Shown here: positions 27,681 to 35,940 of the stretch, piece by piece
Position numbering within the stretch: position 1 is the stretch's first letter
How the letters are laid out: every line of letters starts with the position of its first letter
NCBI GenBank assembly: GCA_942493335.1
Contig: OW818693.1
Span: 3,472,001-3,536,000, forward strand
Direction of reading: 5' to 3'
From: JAEWSN01 sp942493335
GTDB lineage: Bacteria > Bacillota > Clostridia > DSM-8532
Length of the DNA stretch: 64,000 bases
The notes under the pieces: model-generated
Seen by the model: only the letters and a program-made list of their open reading frames with translations
Told to the model about the DNA's origin: nothing
Databases searched by the model: none
Program-made: the position numbers and the translations under genes

Positions 27681-28775
27681 TTGAGCAGAGGCAATTTTCT
27701 GTATATGAAGATCTATGATGAGCTGAAAAAGAAAATCGAGGAGAACGAGTATGGCGAAGGCGCCAAGCTTCCCTCCGATGAGGATCTGATGAGTCGGTTC
27801 GGCGTCAGCATGATCACCGTGAAGAAAGCCCTCGGCATGCTCAAGGACGAGGGGTTGCTGCAGCGCATTCCAGGTGTGGGAACCTTCGTGGAACGCCGGG
27901 AGAAGCCGGAGGATGCGGACGGGATGGAAGGAGCAGCCGAATCCCCCCTTGAAATCGGCATCATCATGGAGCATGTGTCGAGTTCCTTTGGCCTCGATCT
28001 GCTCTATCGAATCGACCAGAAGGCCGAAGAAAAAGGCTTCAAGACCATCATCCGCTTCTCCTATTACCGGCGTGAAAAGGAGACGGAGGAAATCAAGTAT
28101 CTTGTGAAGTCGAAGATTGCCGGCTTGATCGTCATGCCCTGTCATGGGGTGTATTACAATCCGGAAATCCTAAAACTCATTCTGGAAGGCTTTCCGGTGG
28201 TGGTCATCGACAAGAAGCTGGAGGGGATCTCCGTTCCTTCCGTCCGCACGGACAACAAGCAGGCGATCATCACCCTGGTACGCCGTCTTTCCGAGCAGGG
28301 CTGCAAAAGAATGGCGTTCGCGTCGTCTGAAATCATCGGCACCTCTTCCCTGCAGGAAAGGAAAAACGGCTTTTATGAAGCGGCGGGCGAGTTGTCTGTG
28401 GAAATCCTTCCTGAATGCACGCTGACCTTCGACAAGACGATCTTTTCCCACCAGCCGAATGAGGAGAACATTGAAAAGGCCTTGTGCTTCCTGCGTGAAA
28501 ACGAGGGCAGGATCGACGGGATTGTCTGTGCCGAATACAGCCTTGTTCCCGCGCTTGAGGAAGCATTGATCCGTGCGGGTGGCGATGCGGCCGAGAAAAT
28601 CAGAATCGGCTGTGTCGACGGTCCTGATCGGATCCCCATCCTGCATATGAAACAGAACGAGCTGGAGATGGCGGATACCATCTTTGATCTTCTGATGGCC
28701 CGGATCAACGGAACCCGGCATCAGACGGATTACCTGGTTCCGGCGGTGCTGGTGGAGGGTCGACCGGAAAACTAG
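27681..28775 (+). CDS. GntR-family regulator with LacI-type effector domain (AraR-like)
   Basis: A 364-residue chimeric repressor. Residues 1-75 are a GntR winged helix (MKIYDELKKKIEENEYGEGAKLPSDEDL; SMITVKKALGMLKDEGLL). Residues about 90-360 are a periplasmic-binding-like domain (EIGIIMEHVSSSFG; GLIVMPCHG; FPVVVIDKKLEG; RIGCVDGPD), as in AraR. The start is probably TTG at 27681 with GAGGTG upstream. It lies directly before the Opp-type importer operon and is its likely regulator, sensing a sugar. Confidence 0.9.
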   Translation: MSRGNFLYMKIYDELKKKIEENEYGEGAKLPSDEDLMSRFGVSMITVKKALGMLKDEGLLQRIPGVGTFVERREKPEDADGMEGAAESPLEIGIIMEHVSSSFGLDLLYRIDQKAEEKGFKTIIRFSYYRREKETEEIKYLVKSKIAGLIVMPCHGVYYNPEILKLILEGFPVVVIDKKLEGISVPSVRTDNKQAIITLVRRLSEQGCKRMAFASSEIIGTSSLQERKNGFYEAAGELSVEILPECTLTFDKTIFSHQPNEENIEKALCFLRENEGRIDGIVCAEYSLVPALEEALIRAGGDAAEKIRIGCVDGPDRIPILHMKQNELEMADTIFDLLMARINGTRHQTDYLVPAVLVEGRPEN

Positions 28776-28788
28776 TCGAAGTTTCAAG

Positions 28789-28889
28789 GGCTCCGGAGGA
28801 GAAATGCGACAGATCCTGCTTCGGTTTCAGACGATAGCTATTCGTCCGGAAACGAAAGCGGGCTCTGTCGATTGAATGCCTCCGGAGCC
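28789..28889 (+). terminator. 101-nt near-palindromic structure ending in a T-run
   Basis: Outer arms at 28789-28799 (ggctccggagg) and 28879-28889 are perfect 11-bp inverted repeats, followed by TTTTT. Inside, nearly the whole sequence is again self-complementary: cgacaga at 28807-28813 and the 28820-28842 stretch pair with 28843-28870 with a few mismatches. The result is one long hairpin with arms of about 48 nt. It can terminate the GntR-type transcript, but is far longer than an ordinary terminator. Confidence 0.8.
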
Positions 28890-29002
28890 TTTTTCGTTCT
28901 CCTGAAAGGCTTTCATTGGGATTTCATACCTGCTCGCACGGTAATTGTATGTTGATATTCAACAAAGAAACGGTGGAATTGAAGGAAAACTTGACGAAAG
29001 TG

Positions 29003-29031
29003 TTTACAGCCGTCAAAGGCTGTGATAGGAT
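29003..29031 (+). promoter_or_regulatory. Putative promoter of the Opp-type importer operon
   Basis: TTTACA at 29003-29008 and TAGGAT at 29026-29031 are separated by 17 bp. The -35 box overlaps tgtttaca, also present in the tandem repeat upstream of the GntR-type gene, which suggests common control. Confidence 0.5.
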
Positions 29032-29155
29032 ATGCGTATTGAAAAACATATTGAATATAACTAAAGAACCGGGTGCCAGTTTTCCATGAAAAGTATACAC
29101 AGGCATGAAGACAAATGAAAAAGGAAAAGGTCAAAGAAAAGGGAGGTTGCTCTGT

Positions 29156-31288
29156 ATGGGAAAGAGAAAAACCGCAAGACAGTCACTCGCATTGTTCCTC
29201 GTTGTGGTCATGCTGGTTCTCGGGTTTGCAGGCTGCGCCAAGTCCGAGCCGGCCGGCGCCGAGAAGAGCGGTGAAAGCGCAAGCGCACAGGCTACCAAGG
29301 ATGCGGGCGGAGATGCCGCCGTCGTACCCGCGGACACCGCCGCAGCGGATGTTTCCAAGGAAGCGCCGATGCTCGCCGAGCAGGTGAAGGCCGGAAGCCT
29401 TCCTCCGCTTGAACAGCGCCTGCCGGATGCCGCCGATGTCATGGTGGAGCCCAACATCGCTTCCCCGGGCGAATACGGCGGAAGCGTCACAAGTCTGGCG
29501 GACGACGCCGGCCACTGGGGATGGGGCCCCTATACCGAGCAGAGCATGTTCCGTTTCAAGCAGGACGGTTCCGGTCAGGTTGAGGCCAACGTCTGCAAGT
29601 CCTTCTCAGCCAACGAAGATTCGACGGTTTGGACCATCGAACTCCGCAAAGGCATGAAATGGTCCGACGGACAACCCTTCACCACCGATGACATCCTCTT
29701 CTATTATGACCATATTTCCACGCCCAAGCTCAATGCGGATCGCACCGCCGTTGACGTGGATGCGGAAGGCTACTATCCCGCCTTCACCTCGAAACCCTAC
29801 AACTGCTACCAGGTCAAGAAGGACGGAAAGAAATTCTGGGCCGAATTCAAGAAGATCGACGACACGAAATTCACCGTGACCTTCGTCGCGCCGAAGCCGG
29901 ATTTCGCGGTTTCCGTCGCGGTCGACAACAAATGGATGTTCCTGCCGAAGCATTTCTACACCAAGTATGTCGCCCGCAAGGACGGCGTGAAGGATGACGC
30001 TTCCTTCCCGCTCATTACCGAAGAGGAAGCCATCGCCAACGCGAACAAGGATTTCGGGAAACAGTGGGATAACTACAGTTCCATGGGCAAAGACATCGGA
30101 TACTACAACTGGGACTATGCCATCGTTCCCCAGCTGAGAAGCTTCATCGCCGTCAAGGACAACTGGAATACGGTCGGGCAAACCTATGAACTCGTCCGTA
30201 ATCCATACTTCTGGAAGACGGACGAGCAGGGACGGCAGCTCCCCTACCTCGACAGCCTCAAGTTCCAGATCGTCAATGACGAGGACCAGCGCGTTCTGAA
30301 GCAGACTGCAGGCGAAATCGACATTTCGACCGTCGCCGCCGCAGACTTCGCAACCGTTGCAACCACCACACAGAGCACACACAGCGTGGTCCAGTGGGTC
30401 ACGCCGGATTGGGCCGCGAGCCCGTCCCTTTCCCTCAACCAGACCGTCAAGGATCCGGACAAGCGTGTTCTGTTCCAGGATGCCCGGTTCAGGGAGGCCC
30501 TTTCCATCTCGGTGGACCGCAACCTGATGAACGCCACCCTGATGAACGGACAGTCCAAACCGTGGCAGATTTCCGTTGCGGAAGGCGCGCCTGGCTCCGA
30601 CCCTGAATGGTCCGCCAAGTGGACGACCTTCGATGTCGCCAAGGCCAATACGCTTCTCGATGAAATCACCGAACCCTGGGACAAGGCGGAGGGAACCTTC
30701 CGCAAGATGAAGGGTACGAAGAAGGATGTCGAGATCGTCATCACCATCAAGGATCCCGCCACCGGCGACGGCGATTCCATCGCGTTGCTCCAGTCTGCCT
30801 GGAAAGCCATTGGCATCAAGGTTTCCGACAAGGTGGATGCGGAAGTGAACAAGGCCATCCTCACCAATGATGTGGAAGCCATGTTCGAAGGCTTCGCGCC
30901 CACCACTCCGGCCATCCGTCCCGATTCGCTCGTGCCGATGCGCAATTTCATGAACTGGTACGGCGCTTATGGCAAATGGTATGAAGACGGCCGTTCCACC
31001 GCCAACGGCGGCATCGAGCCGACCGGCGACATCCTCGAGCTCATCAATGCCTATGAAGCCATCAAGTCTGCTTCCGGTGCGAGCCGTGACCAGATCGTCA
31101 GTGAAAACGTTCAGAAGATTTACGACCTGCACAAGAAGAACCTCTGGATCATCGGCTACCTCGCCCCGCTGCCGATGGACTGGATTGTGAACAACAAGGT
31201 CAAGAATTTCCCTGCCAACCTCATCTTTGCTGACGAATACCGCTTTGCCAGCATGATGCGTCCGGAACAACTTTACCTGGCGAAATAA
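29156..31288 (+). CDS. Opp/Dpp-type extracellular solute-binding lipoprotein (family 5)
   Basis: A 710-residue lipoprotein, longer than usual family-5 proteins (530-600). Signal peptide MGKRKTARQSLALFLVVVML ends in lipobox GFAGC; a low-complexity Ala/Glu/Lys region runs to about residue 75. The family-5 signature WTIELRKGMKWSDGQPFTTDDILFYYDHI lies near 158-186. GGGAGG precedes the ATG at 29156; an in-frame ATG at 29105 has no ribosome site. Homologues bind peptides, but several bind oligosaccharides, and the GH38-like gene in this operon favours a sugar ligand. Confidence 0.92.
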   Translation: MGKRKTARQSLALFLVVVMLVLGFAGCAKSEPAGAEKSGESASAQATKDAGGDAAVVPADTAAADVSKEAPMLAEQVKAGSLPPLEQRLPDAADVMVEPNIASPGEYGGSVTSLADDAGHWGWGPYTEQSMFRFKQDGSGQVEANVCKSFSANEDSTVWTIELRKGMKWSDGQPFTTDDILFYYDHISTPKLNADRTAVDVDAEGYYPAFTSKPYNCYQVKKDGKKFWAEFKKIDDTKFTVTFVAPKPDFAVSVAVDNKWMFLPKHFYTKYVARKDGVKDDASFPLITEEEAIANANKDFGKQWDNYSSMGKDIGYYNWDYAIVPQLRSFIAVKDNWNTVGQTYELVRNPYFWKTDEQGRQLPYLDSLKFQIVNDEDQRVLKQTAGEIDISTVAAADFATVATTTQSTHSVVQWVTPDWAASPSLSLNQTVKDPDKRVLFQDARFREALSISVDRNLMNATLMNGQSKPWQISVAEGAPGSDPEWSAKWTTFDVAKANTLLDEITEPWDKAEGTFRKMKGTKKDVEIVITIKDPATGDGDSIALLQSAWKAIGIKVSDKVDAEVNKAILTNDVEAMFEGFAPTTPAIRPDSLVPMRNFMNWYGAYGKWYEDGRSTANGGIEPTGDILELINAYEAIKSASGASRDQIVSENVQKIYDLHKKNLWIIGYLAPLPMDWIVNNKVKNFPANLIFADEYRFASMMRPEQLYLAK

Positions 31289-31313
31289 TTCGGTCCTCCT
31301 GACATTCAGGCGA

Positions 31314-31346
31314 GAAGATTATGCAGCCCAGTGTTGTATAATCTTC
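31314..31346 (+). terminator. Intercistronic hairpin after the binding-protein gene
   Basis: Arms gaagattat (31314-31322) and ataatcttc (31338-31346) pair, and a second small hairpin (gcctg-ttgaa-caggc) follows at 31349-31363. Such a structure between binding-protein and permease genes commonly lowers downstream expression. Confidence 0.55.
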
Positions 31347-31488
31347 TTGCCTGTTGAACAGGCTGTTTCCGCTTGATAGGGGTTTGCAGGATGTTTCTTC
31401 TGTCTATGGAAGACAGTTCTTCCGTCCGTATGGCCTTCCAGGCGAATCAAGCAGGCAAGTGCAAGAAGGGCAACGATGGGTATGTGAT

Positions 31489-32484
31489 ATGGATAAATGG
31501 AAATATGTCGGGAAACGTCTGATATTGGCCTTTTTCACTTTGATCGCCATCACGTTTGTCGTGTTTTTCGTCATTCAGCTTCCCCCCGGTGATTTCGTCG
31601 ACAACATGGTCAGCAACATGGTGGCCGAAGGAGAAACCGTAACACAGGAGGACGTTGCAGCGCTGAAGGCAATGTACAGGATGGATCAACCCTTCCTCGT
31701 CCAGTATGCGGATTGGCTTGCAGGGATCGTCACGGGGGATTGGGGGGTCTCGTTCTATTATAAGCAGAGCGTGCTTGTGAAAATCAGCGAGACGCTTGGC
31801 GCGACCCTGATGCTTTCCTTCCTCACTTTGTTCATCACGTATCTTGTGTCCATCCCCATCGCCATTCATTCGGCCAAACACCAGTATCAGATCACAGATT
31901 ACCTCTTCACGTTCATCGGATTCATCGGCATGGCGGTTCCGCACTTCCTGCTGGCCATCGTGCTCATGTACCTCTCCTACAAGTTTACGGGAAAAGCGCT
32001 CATGGGGTTGTTTCCGGAAGGTGGCATCACTTCGTGGGCCACATTCCTGGAGTTTCTCTCCCGACTGGTCATTCCCGTTGTTGTCATCAGCATGTCGGGC
32101 ACCTGCGGGTTGATCCGCAGCATCCGCGCGCAGATGCTGGACGAGCAGGAACGGCCGTATGTGCTGGCCACCCGGGCGAAAGGCGTCAGTGAGGCGGCCA
32201 TTACCTACAAGTACGAGATGCGTGCGGTTCTCAATCCGGTCGTCAGTGGCCTGGGACCCATGATTTCAGGCATTTTCAACGGTTCGACCATCACCGCCAT
32301 CGTACTGATGCTCCCCACGCAGGGCCCGATTCTGCTCAAGGCACTGCAATCCCAGGATGTATATCTTTCGGGCGGCATCCTGCTGATCTCGGCCGTTCTG
32401 GTTGTCGCAGGCACGCTGGTTTCCGACTTGCTGCTCGCACTGCTGGATCCAAGGATAAAGCTTCTGGAGGAGAATCAATCATGA
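31489..32484 (+). CDS. Opp/Dpp-type ABC permease, first subunit (OppB/DppB-like)
   Basis: A 331-residue inner-membrane protein with about six helices, starting MDKWKYVGKRLILAFFTLIAIT. It has the family's FVIQLPPGDF and the long extracytoplasmic loop after TM1. The cytoplasmic coupling loop is YVLATRAKGVSEAAITYKYEMR near residue 223. The ribosome site is weak (GAAGGG is rather far), and the frame stays open upstream to 31354 without better signals. The stop overlaps the next gene's ATG (ATGA). Confidence 0.9.
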   Translation: MDKWKYVGKRLILAFFTLIAITFVVFFVIQLPPGDFVDNMVSNMVAEGETVTQEDVAALKAMYRMDQPFLVQYADWLAGIVTGDWGVSFYYKQSVLVKISETLGATLMLSFLTLFITYLVSIPIAIHSAKHQYQITDYLFTFIGFIGMAVPHFLLAIVLMYLSYKFTGKALMGLFPEGGITSWATFLEFLSRLVIPVVVISMSGTCGLIRSIRAQMLDEQERPYVLATRAKGVSEAAITYKYEMRAVLNPVVSGLGPMISGIFNGSTITAIVLMLPTQGPILLKALQSQDVYLSGGILLISAVLVVAGTLVSDLLLALLDPRIKLLEENQS

Positions 32485-33731
32485 GTCAGGAGAATCCGAT
32501 CCTCAGCACCTCTCCCGACGCGGATGAAAAACTGGTGGCCGCGACCGGCAGGAATATTGATAATCCAGCGAACGGATCCGACAGGAACGCGGAACGTGAA
32601 CGGCGCAAGCTTGCGAAGAAACGGGCCAAACAGGAGAAATACTATACATCCTCCCAATGGCAGCTGATGGGGCGCAAGTTGCTCCGGCATAAACTGGCCG
32701 TCATGAGCTTCGTCATTCTGGCGATTCTCTACATCGGTGTCATCTTTGCCAATTTCATCGCGCCGCTTGGGCTGGAGGAGTTTTCAGCCACCTATTCGAA
32801 CGCACCGCCTGTGAAATTGCACTTTGTCCATGAAGGAGAATTCTCCGGTCCCTTTGTCTACGGTTATGACATCAAGTTCGACAAGCTGCGCAACAAGATA
32901 TTTGTCGAAAACAAGGAGCAGGTCTATCCGGTCCGCTTCTTGGTCAAAGGGGTTCCCTACAGTATCCTTGGATTCATCAAGAGCGACGTGCATCTTTTCG
33001 GCATCGACAATGACGCGCTGAATGCCGGACGCGACAAGGTTGTCTTCATGATCTTCGGCGCGGACAAGCTGGGGCGCGACCTCTTCTCACGCATCCTGAT
33101 CGGCAGCCAGGTTTCGCTGACCGTGCCGCTGCTGGGTACGTTGATGTCCTTCGTGCTCGCCCTCATCATCGGGGGGCTGTCCGGGTATTATGGCGGCATC
33201 ATTGACCTGGCGGTGCAGCGTGTCATCGAGGTGATCTCCTCCTTCCCGACCCTGCCCCTCTGGATGGCGCTGTCCGCAGCCATTCCCGCGGGTATCTCCG
33301 TGACGAAGGTGTACATCTTCATTACCGTGATCATGTCGCTGGTCAGCTGGCCGGGACTTGCAAGAACCGTGCGCGGCAAGTTCCTTTCACTGAAGAAGGA
33401 AGACTATGTCATGGCGGCAAAGCTGGCTGGCGTGAGTGACGTCAAGATCATCGCCAAGCATCTGGTGCCCGGGTTCATGAGTTACTTGATCGTAAGTCTG
33501 ACCCTTGGCATTCCGAACATGATTCTGGGTGAGACCTCCATGAGCTTTCTGGGTCTTGGCATGCGCGCGCCGGCGACAAGCTGGGGTGTGCTGTTGCAGG
33601 AATGCCAGAGCATCAGCAATATTGCCAACTGTCCCTGGAAGCTGATACCGGTCCTGTATGTGGTCGTGGCGGTCCTGGCGTTCAATTTCCTGGGTGATGG
33701 CCTGCGTGATGCGGCGGACCCGTATAAGTGA
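32481..33731 (+). CDS. Opp/Dpp-type ABC permease, second subunit (OppC/DppC-like)
   Basis: A 416-residue permease. The first 60 residues are a charged cytoplasmic extension (ERERRKLAKKRAKQEKY). TM1 follows (LAVMSFVILAILYIGVIF), then an unusually long extracytoplasmic domain, and the standard core with FGADKLGRDLFSRILIGSQVSL and coupling loop YVMAAKLAGVSDVKIIAKHLVP near residue 310. The start overlaps the previous stop by 4 nt, implying coupled translation. It forms the channel with the OppB-like protein. Confidence 0.95.
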   Translation: MSQENPILSTSPDADEKLVAATGRNIDNPANGSDRNAERERRKLAKKRAKQEKYYTSSQWQLMGRKLLRHKLAVMSFVILAILYIGVIFANFIAPLGLEEFSATYSNAPPVKLHFVHEGEFSGPFVYGYDIKFDKLRNKIFVENKEQVYPVRFLVKGVPYSILGFIKSDVHLFGIDNDALNAGRDKVVFMIFGADKLGRDLFSRILIGSQVSLTVPLLGTLMSFVLALIIGGLSGYYGGIIDLAVQRVIEVISSFPTLPLWMALSAAIPAGISVTKVYIFITVIMSLVSWPGLARTVRGKFLSLKKEDYVMAAKLAGVSDVKIIAKHLVPGFMSYLIVSLTLGIPNMILGETSMSFLGLGMRAPATSWGVLLQECQSISNIANCPWKLIPVLYVVVAVLAFNFLGDGLRDAADPYK

Positions 33732-33743
33732 GTGAGGAATGAC

Positions 33744-34850
33744 ATGGATAACAACAAGGCAGTCCTGGTCCGAAAAAAAGAAACAAGGCAAACGGGCGGC
33801 ATCTCCAGCTTATCCGGAATGGAAAGCAGTGTCGTTTCGGTTGAAAATCTGAAGATGGAAATCCGGCTCGGCGAAGGGGTTCTGACCCCCATCCGCGGCG
33901 TCAGCTTCGCGGTGCGCGAAAACGAGACCCTCGGGCTCGTGGGCGAATCCGGCTGCGGCAAGAGCCTGACCAGCAAAGCCATTCTGGGCATCAACGACAA
34001 GAAGTGCATCACGACCGGCAAGATCAATTTCACGGTCGATGGGAAAACCCTGAACCTGCTGGACTTGAAATTCGGCGGGAAGGAAATCAGGAGCATCCGC
34101 GGCAAGAAGGTTTCGATGATCTTTCAGGAGCCGATGAGTTCCTTCTCTCCGCTCTTTACCATTGGCCACCAGATTTCCGAAAGCGTGCGCCTTCATCTGG
34201 AAAAGGACAAAGTGAAAGCGAAGGACATTTCCATCGAAGCCATGCGCAGGGTCGGGATCGCGAATCCGGAAAAACGGTACAACCAGTATCCTCATGAGTT
34301 TTCAGGCGGAATGCTTCAACGCGCGTTGATCGCAATGGCGCTGGTCTGCAACCCGAAGCTCCTGATTGCGGACGAACCCACAACGGCGCTGGACGTGACC
34401 ATCCAGGCGCAGATTCTGGAACTGATGAAACAGCTCCAGAAGGACTACAAGATGGCCATACTGTACATCACGCACGACCTGGGAACGGTCGCGAGAATGT
34501 GCGACCGGGTGGCGGTCATGTATCTGGGGCGGATTGTTGAAATCGCTCCCGTGGTGGAGCTCTTCAAGAACCCGCGTCATCCCTACACCATCGGGCTTCT
34601 GGGGTCGGTCCACAAGATCGGCGGCGGGCACGAGCGGCTGTTTTCCATCGAGGGAACCGTCCCCCTCGCCATGAATCTGGAAGACCGGTGCGGGTTTTAT
34701 GAACGCTGCCTGAACCGGGACGGATCGATCTGCAACGGGAAGGAACCTTGCCTGCGCGAGGTGGGCGAGGGGCATTTCGTCGCCTGCCATCTTGAAGTGG
34801 ATCCTGGTGCGGCCGGCAAATCCGTCGAAAGGGGGGAAGACCATGTCTGA
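33744..34850 (+). CDS. Opp/Dpp-type ABC ATPase (OppD/DppD-like)
   Basis: A 368-residue cytosolic ATPase. Walker A GESGCGKSLTS lies near residue 70, Q-loop MIFQEPMSSFSP, signature FSGGMLQRALIAMAL, Walker B LLIADEPTTALDVT and the H-loop YITHDLG. The C-terminal oligopeptide region (NPRHPYTIGLLGSV) contains cysteines (CGFYERC, C.GKEPC) that in this family can bind a 4Fe-4S cluster. The ATG at 33744 has GAGG in front. Confidence 0.95.
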   Translation: MDNNKAVLVRKKETRQTGGISSLSGMESSVVSVENLKMEIRLGEGVLTPIRGVSFAVRENETLGLVGESGCGKSLTSKAILGINDKKCITTGKINFTVDGKTLNLLDLKFGGKEIRSIRGKKVSMIFQEPMSSFSPLFTIGHQISESVRLHLEKDKVKAKDISIEAMRRVGIANPEKRYNQYPHEFSGGMLQRALIAMALVCNPKLLIADEPTTALDVTIQAQILELMKQLQKDYKMAILYITHDLGTVARMCDRVAVMYLGRIVEIAPVVELFKNPRHPYTIGLLGSVHKIGGGHERLFSIEGTVPLAMNLEDRCGFYERCLNRDGSICNGKEPCLREVGEGHFVACHLEVDPGAAGKSVERGEDHV

Positions 34851-35832
34851 GACGATCTTGAAGGTCCGGGAAGTCAGCAAGGTGTTCTCTTCGAAAAAAG
34901 TCCATGTCAAGGCGGTCAACAACGTCAGTTTCGAAGTGAAAAGAGGAGAGACGGTCGGAATCGTTGGCGAGTCCGGTTGTGGGAAGACAACGTTGGGCCG
35001 TTGCATCGTCAAGGCCATCGACGCCTCTTCGGGAGAAGTCTCCTATCTGGCGGAGGATGGCAAGGAATATGATCTGCAGCGGATCGACAAAAAAACGATG
35101 CGTTCCGTGCGTAAGGAAATCCAGATGATTTTCCAGGATCCGTTTTCCTCATTGGATCCGCGCATGACGGTGTTCGACATCATTTCAGAGCCGCTCCGAG
35201 CCAATTTCAAGATGTCGAAGAAGGAGCTGGAGGAGCGGGTGAAGTCCATCGCAGCCAAGGTCGGGCTGAATCCCAGCTATCTGATGCGATATCCTCACGC
35301 GTTTTCCGGCGGACAGCGCCAGCGCATTGGCATCGCCAGGGCACTTGTCCTTTATCCGCGTGTCATTGTATGCGACGAGGCTGTATCAGCGCTGGACGTG
35401 TCCGTCCAGGCTCAGGTCGTCAACCTGCTGAAGGACTTGCAGGAGGAGCTTCAGTTGACCTATCTGTTCATCAGCCATGATCTCTCGGTCATCGAGCACA
35501 TCTCCGACAAGGTGGGGGTGATGTATCTGGGAAAGATGGTTGAATACACCTCCACGGAGGAGCTATTCAGAAACCCGATGCACCCATATACGCAGGCACT
35601 GCTGTCGGCTGTTCCCATCGCCGACCCGACGATCAAAATGGAGCGAATTCCACTGCAGGGCGAGATCCCGAATCCCGCAAACCCACCGTCGGGCTGCTTT
35701 TTCCATACGCGCTGCCAGTATTGCGTGGACAAGTGCAAAACGGACGATGTCACCTTTGTCGAAGAGGCACCGGAGCATTTTGTCGCCTGCCACAGGGCGA
35801 ATGAATTGCGCCTGCATGGGATTGTAGGCTGA
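34843..35832 (+). CDS. Opp/Dpp-type ABC ATPase (OppF/DppF-like)
   Basis: A 329-residue ATPase starting MSETILKVREVSKVF. Walker A GESGCGKTTLGR, Q-loop MIFQDPFSSLDPRM, signature FSGGQRQRIGIARAL, Walker B VIVCDEAVSALDVS and H-loop FISHDLSV are intact. The C-terminus carries NPMHPYTQALLSA and the cysteine set CFFHTRCQYCVDKC. AAAGGGGGG precedes the ATG, and the gene overlaps the OppD-like gene by 8 bp. Together the two power the importer. Confidence 0.96.
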   Translation: MSETILKVREVSKVFSSKKVHVKAVNNVSFEVKRGETVGIVGESGCGKTTLGRCIVKAIDASSGEVSYLAEDGKEYDLQRIDKKTMRSVRKEIQMIFQDPFSSLDPRMTVFDIISEPLRANFKMSKKELEERVKSIAAKVGLNPSYLMRYPHAFSGGQRQRIGIARALVLYPRVIVCDEAVSALDVSVQAQVVNLLKDLQEELQLTYLFISHDLSVIEHISDKVGVMYLGKMVEYTSTEELFRNPMHPYTQALLSAVPIADPTIKMERIPLQGEIPNPANPPSGCFFHTRCQYCVDKCKTDDVTFVEEAPEHFVACHRANELRLHGIVG

Positions 35833-35940
35833 CACCGGATGAAGAAATAACAGCTGCAGGATAACTGGCTGACGCAGGACAAAGGAAATGCGTTGGCAGA
35901 ATCATCGGCTGATGTCGGAGTTGAGCGGGAGGAACGGGAC

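Noticed and set aside
29606..31270. Long open frame (554 codons) on the minus strand opposite the Opp-type binding protein
   Set aside because: Antisense shadow produced by GC-rich codon use; the plus-strand product has clear family-5 motifs.
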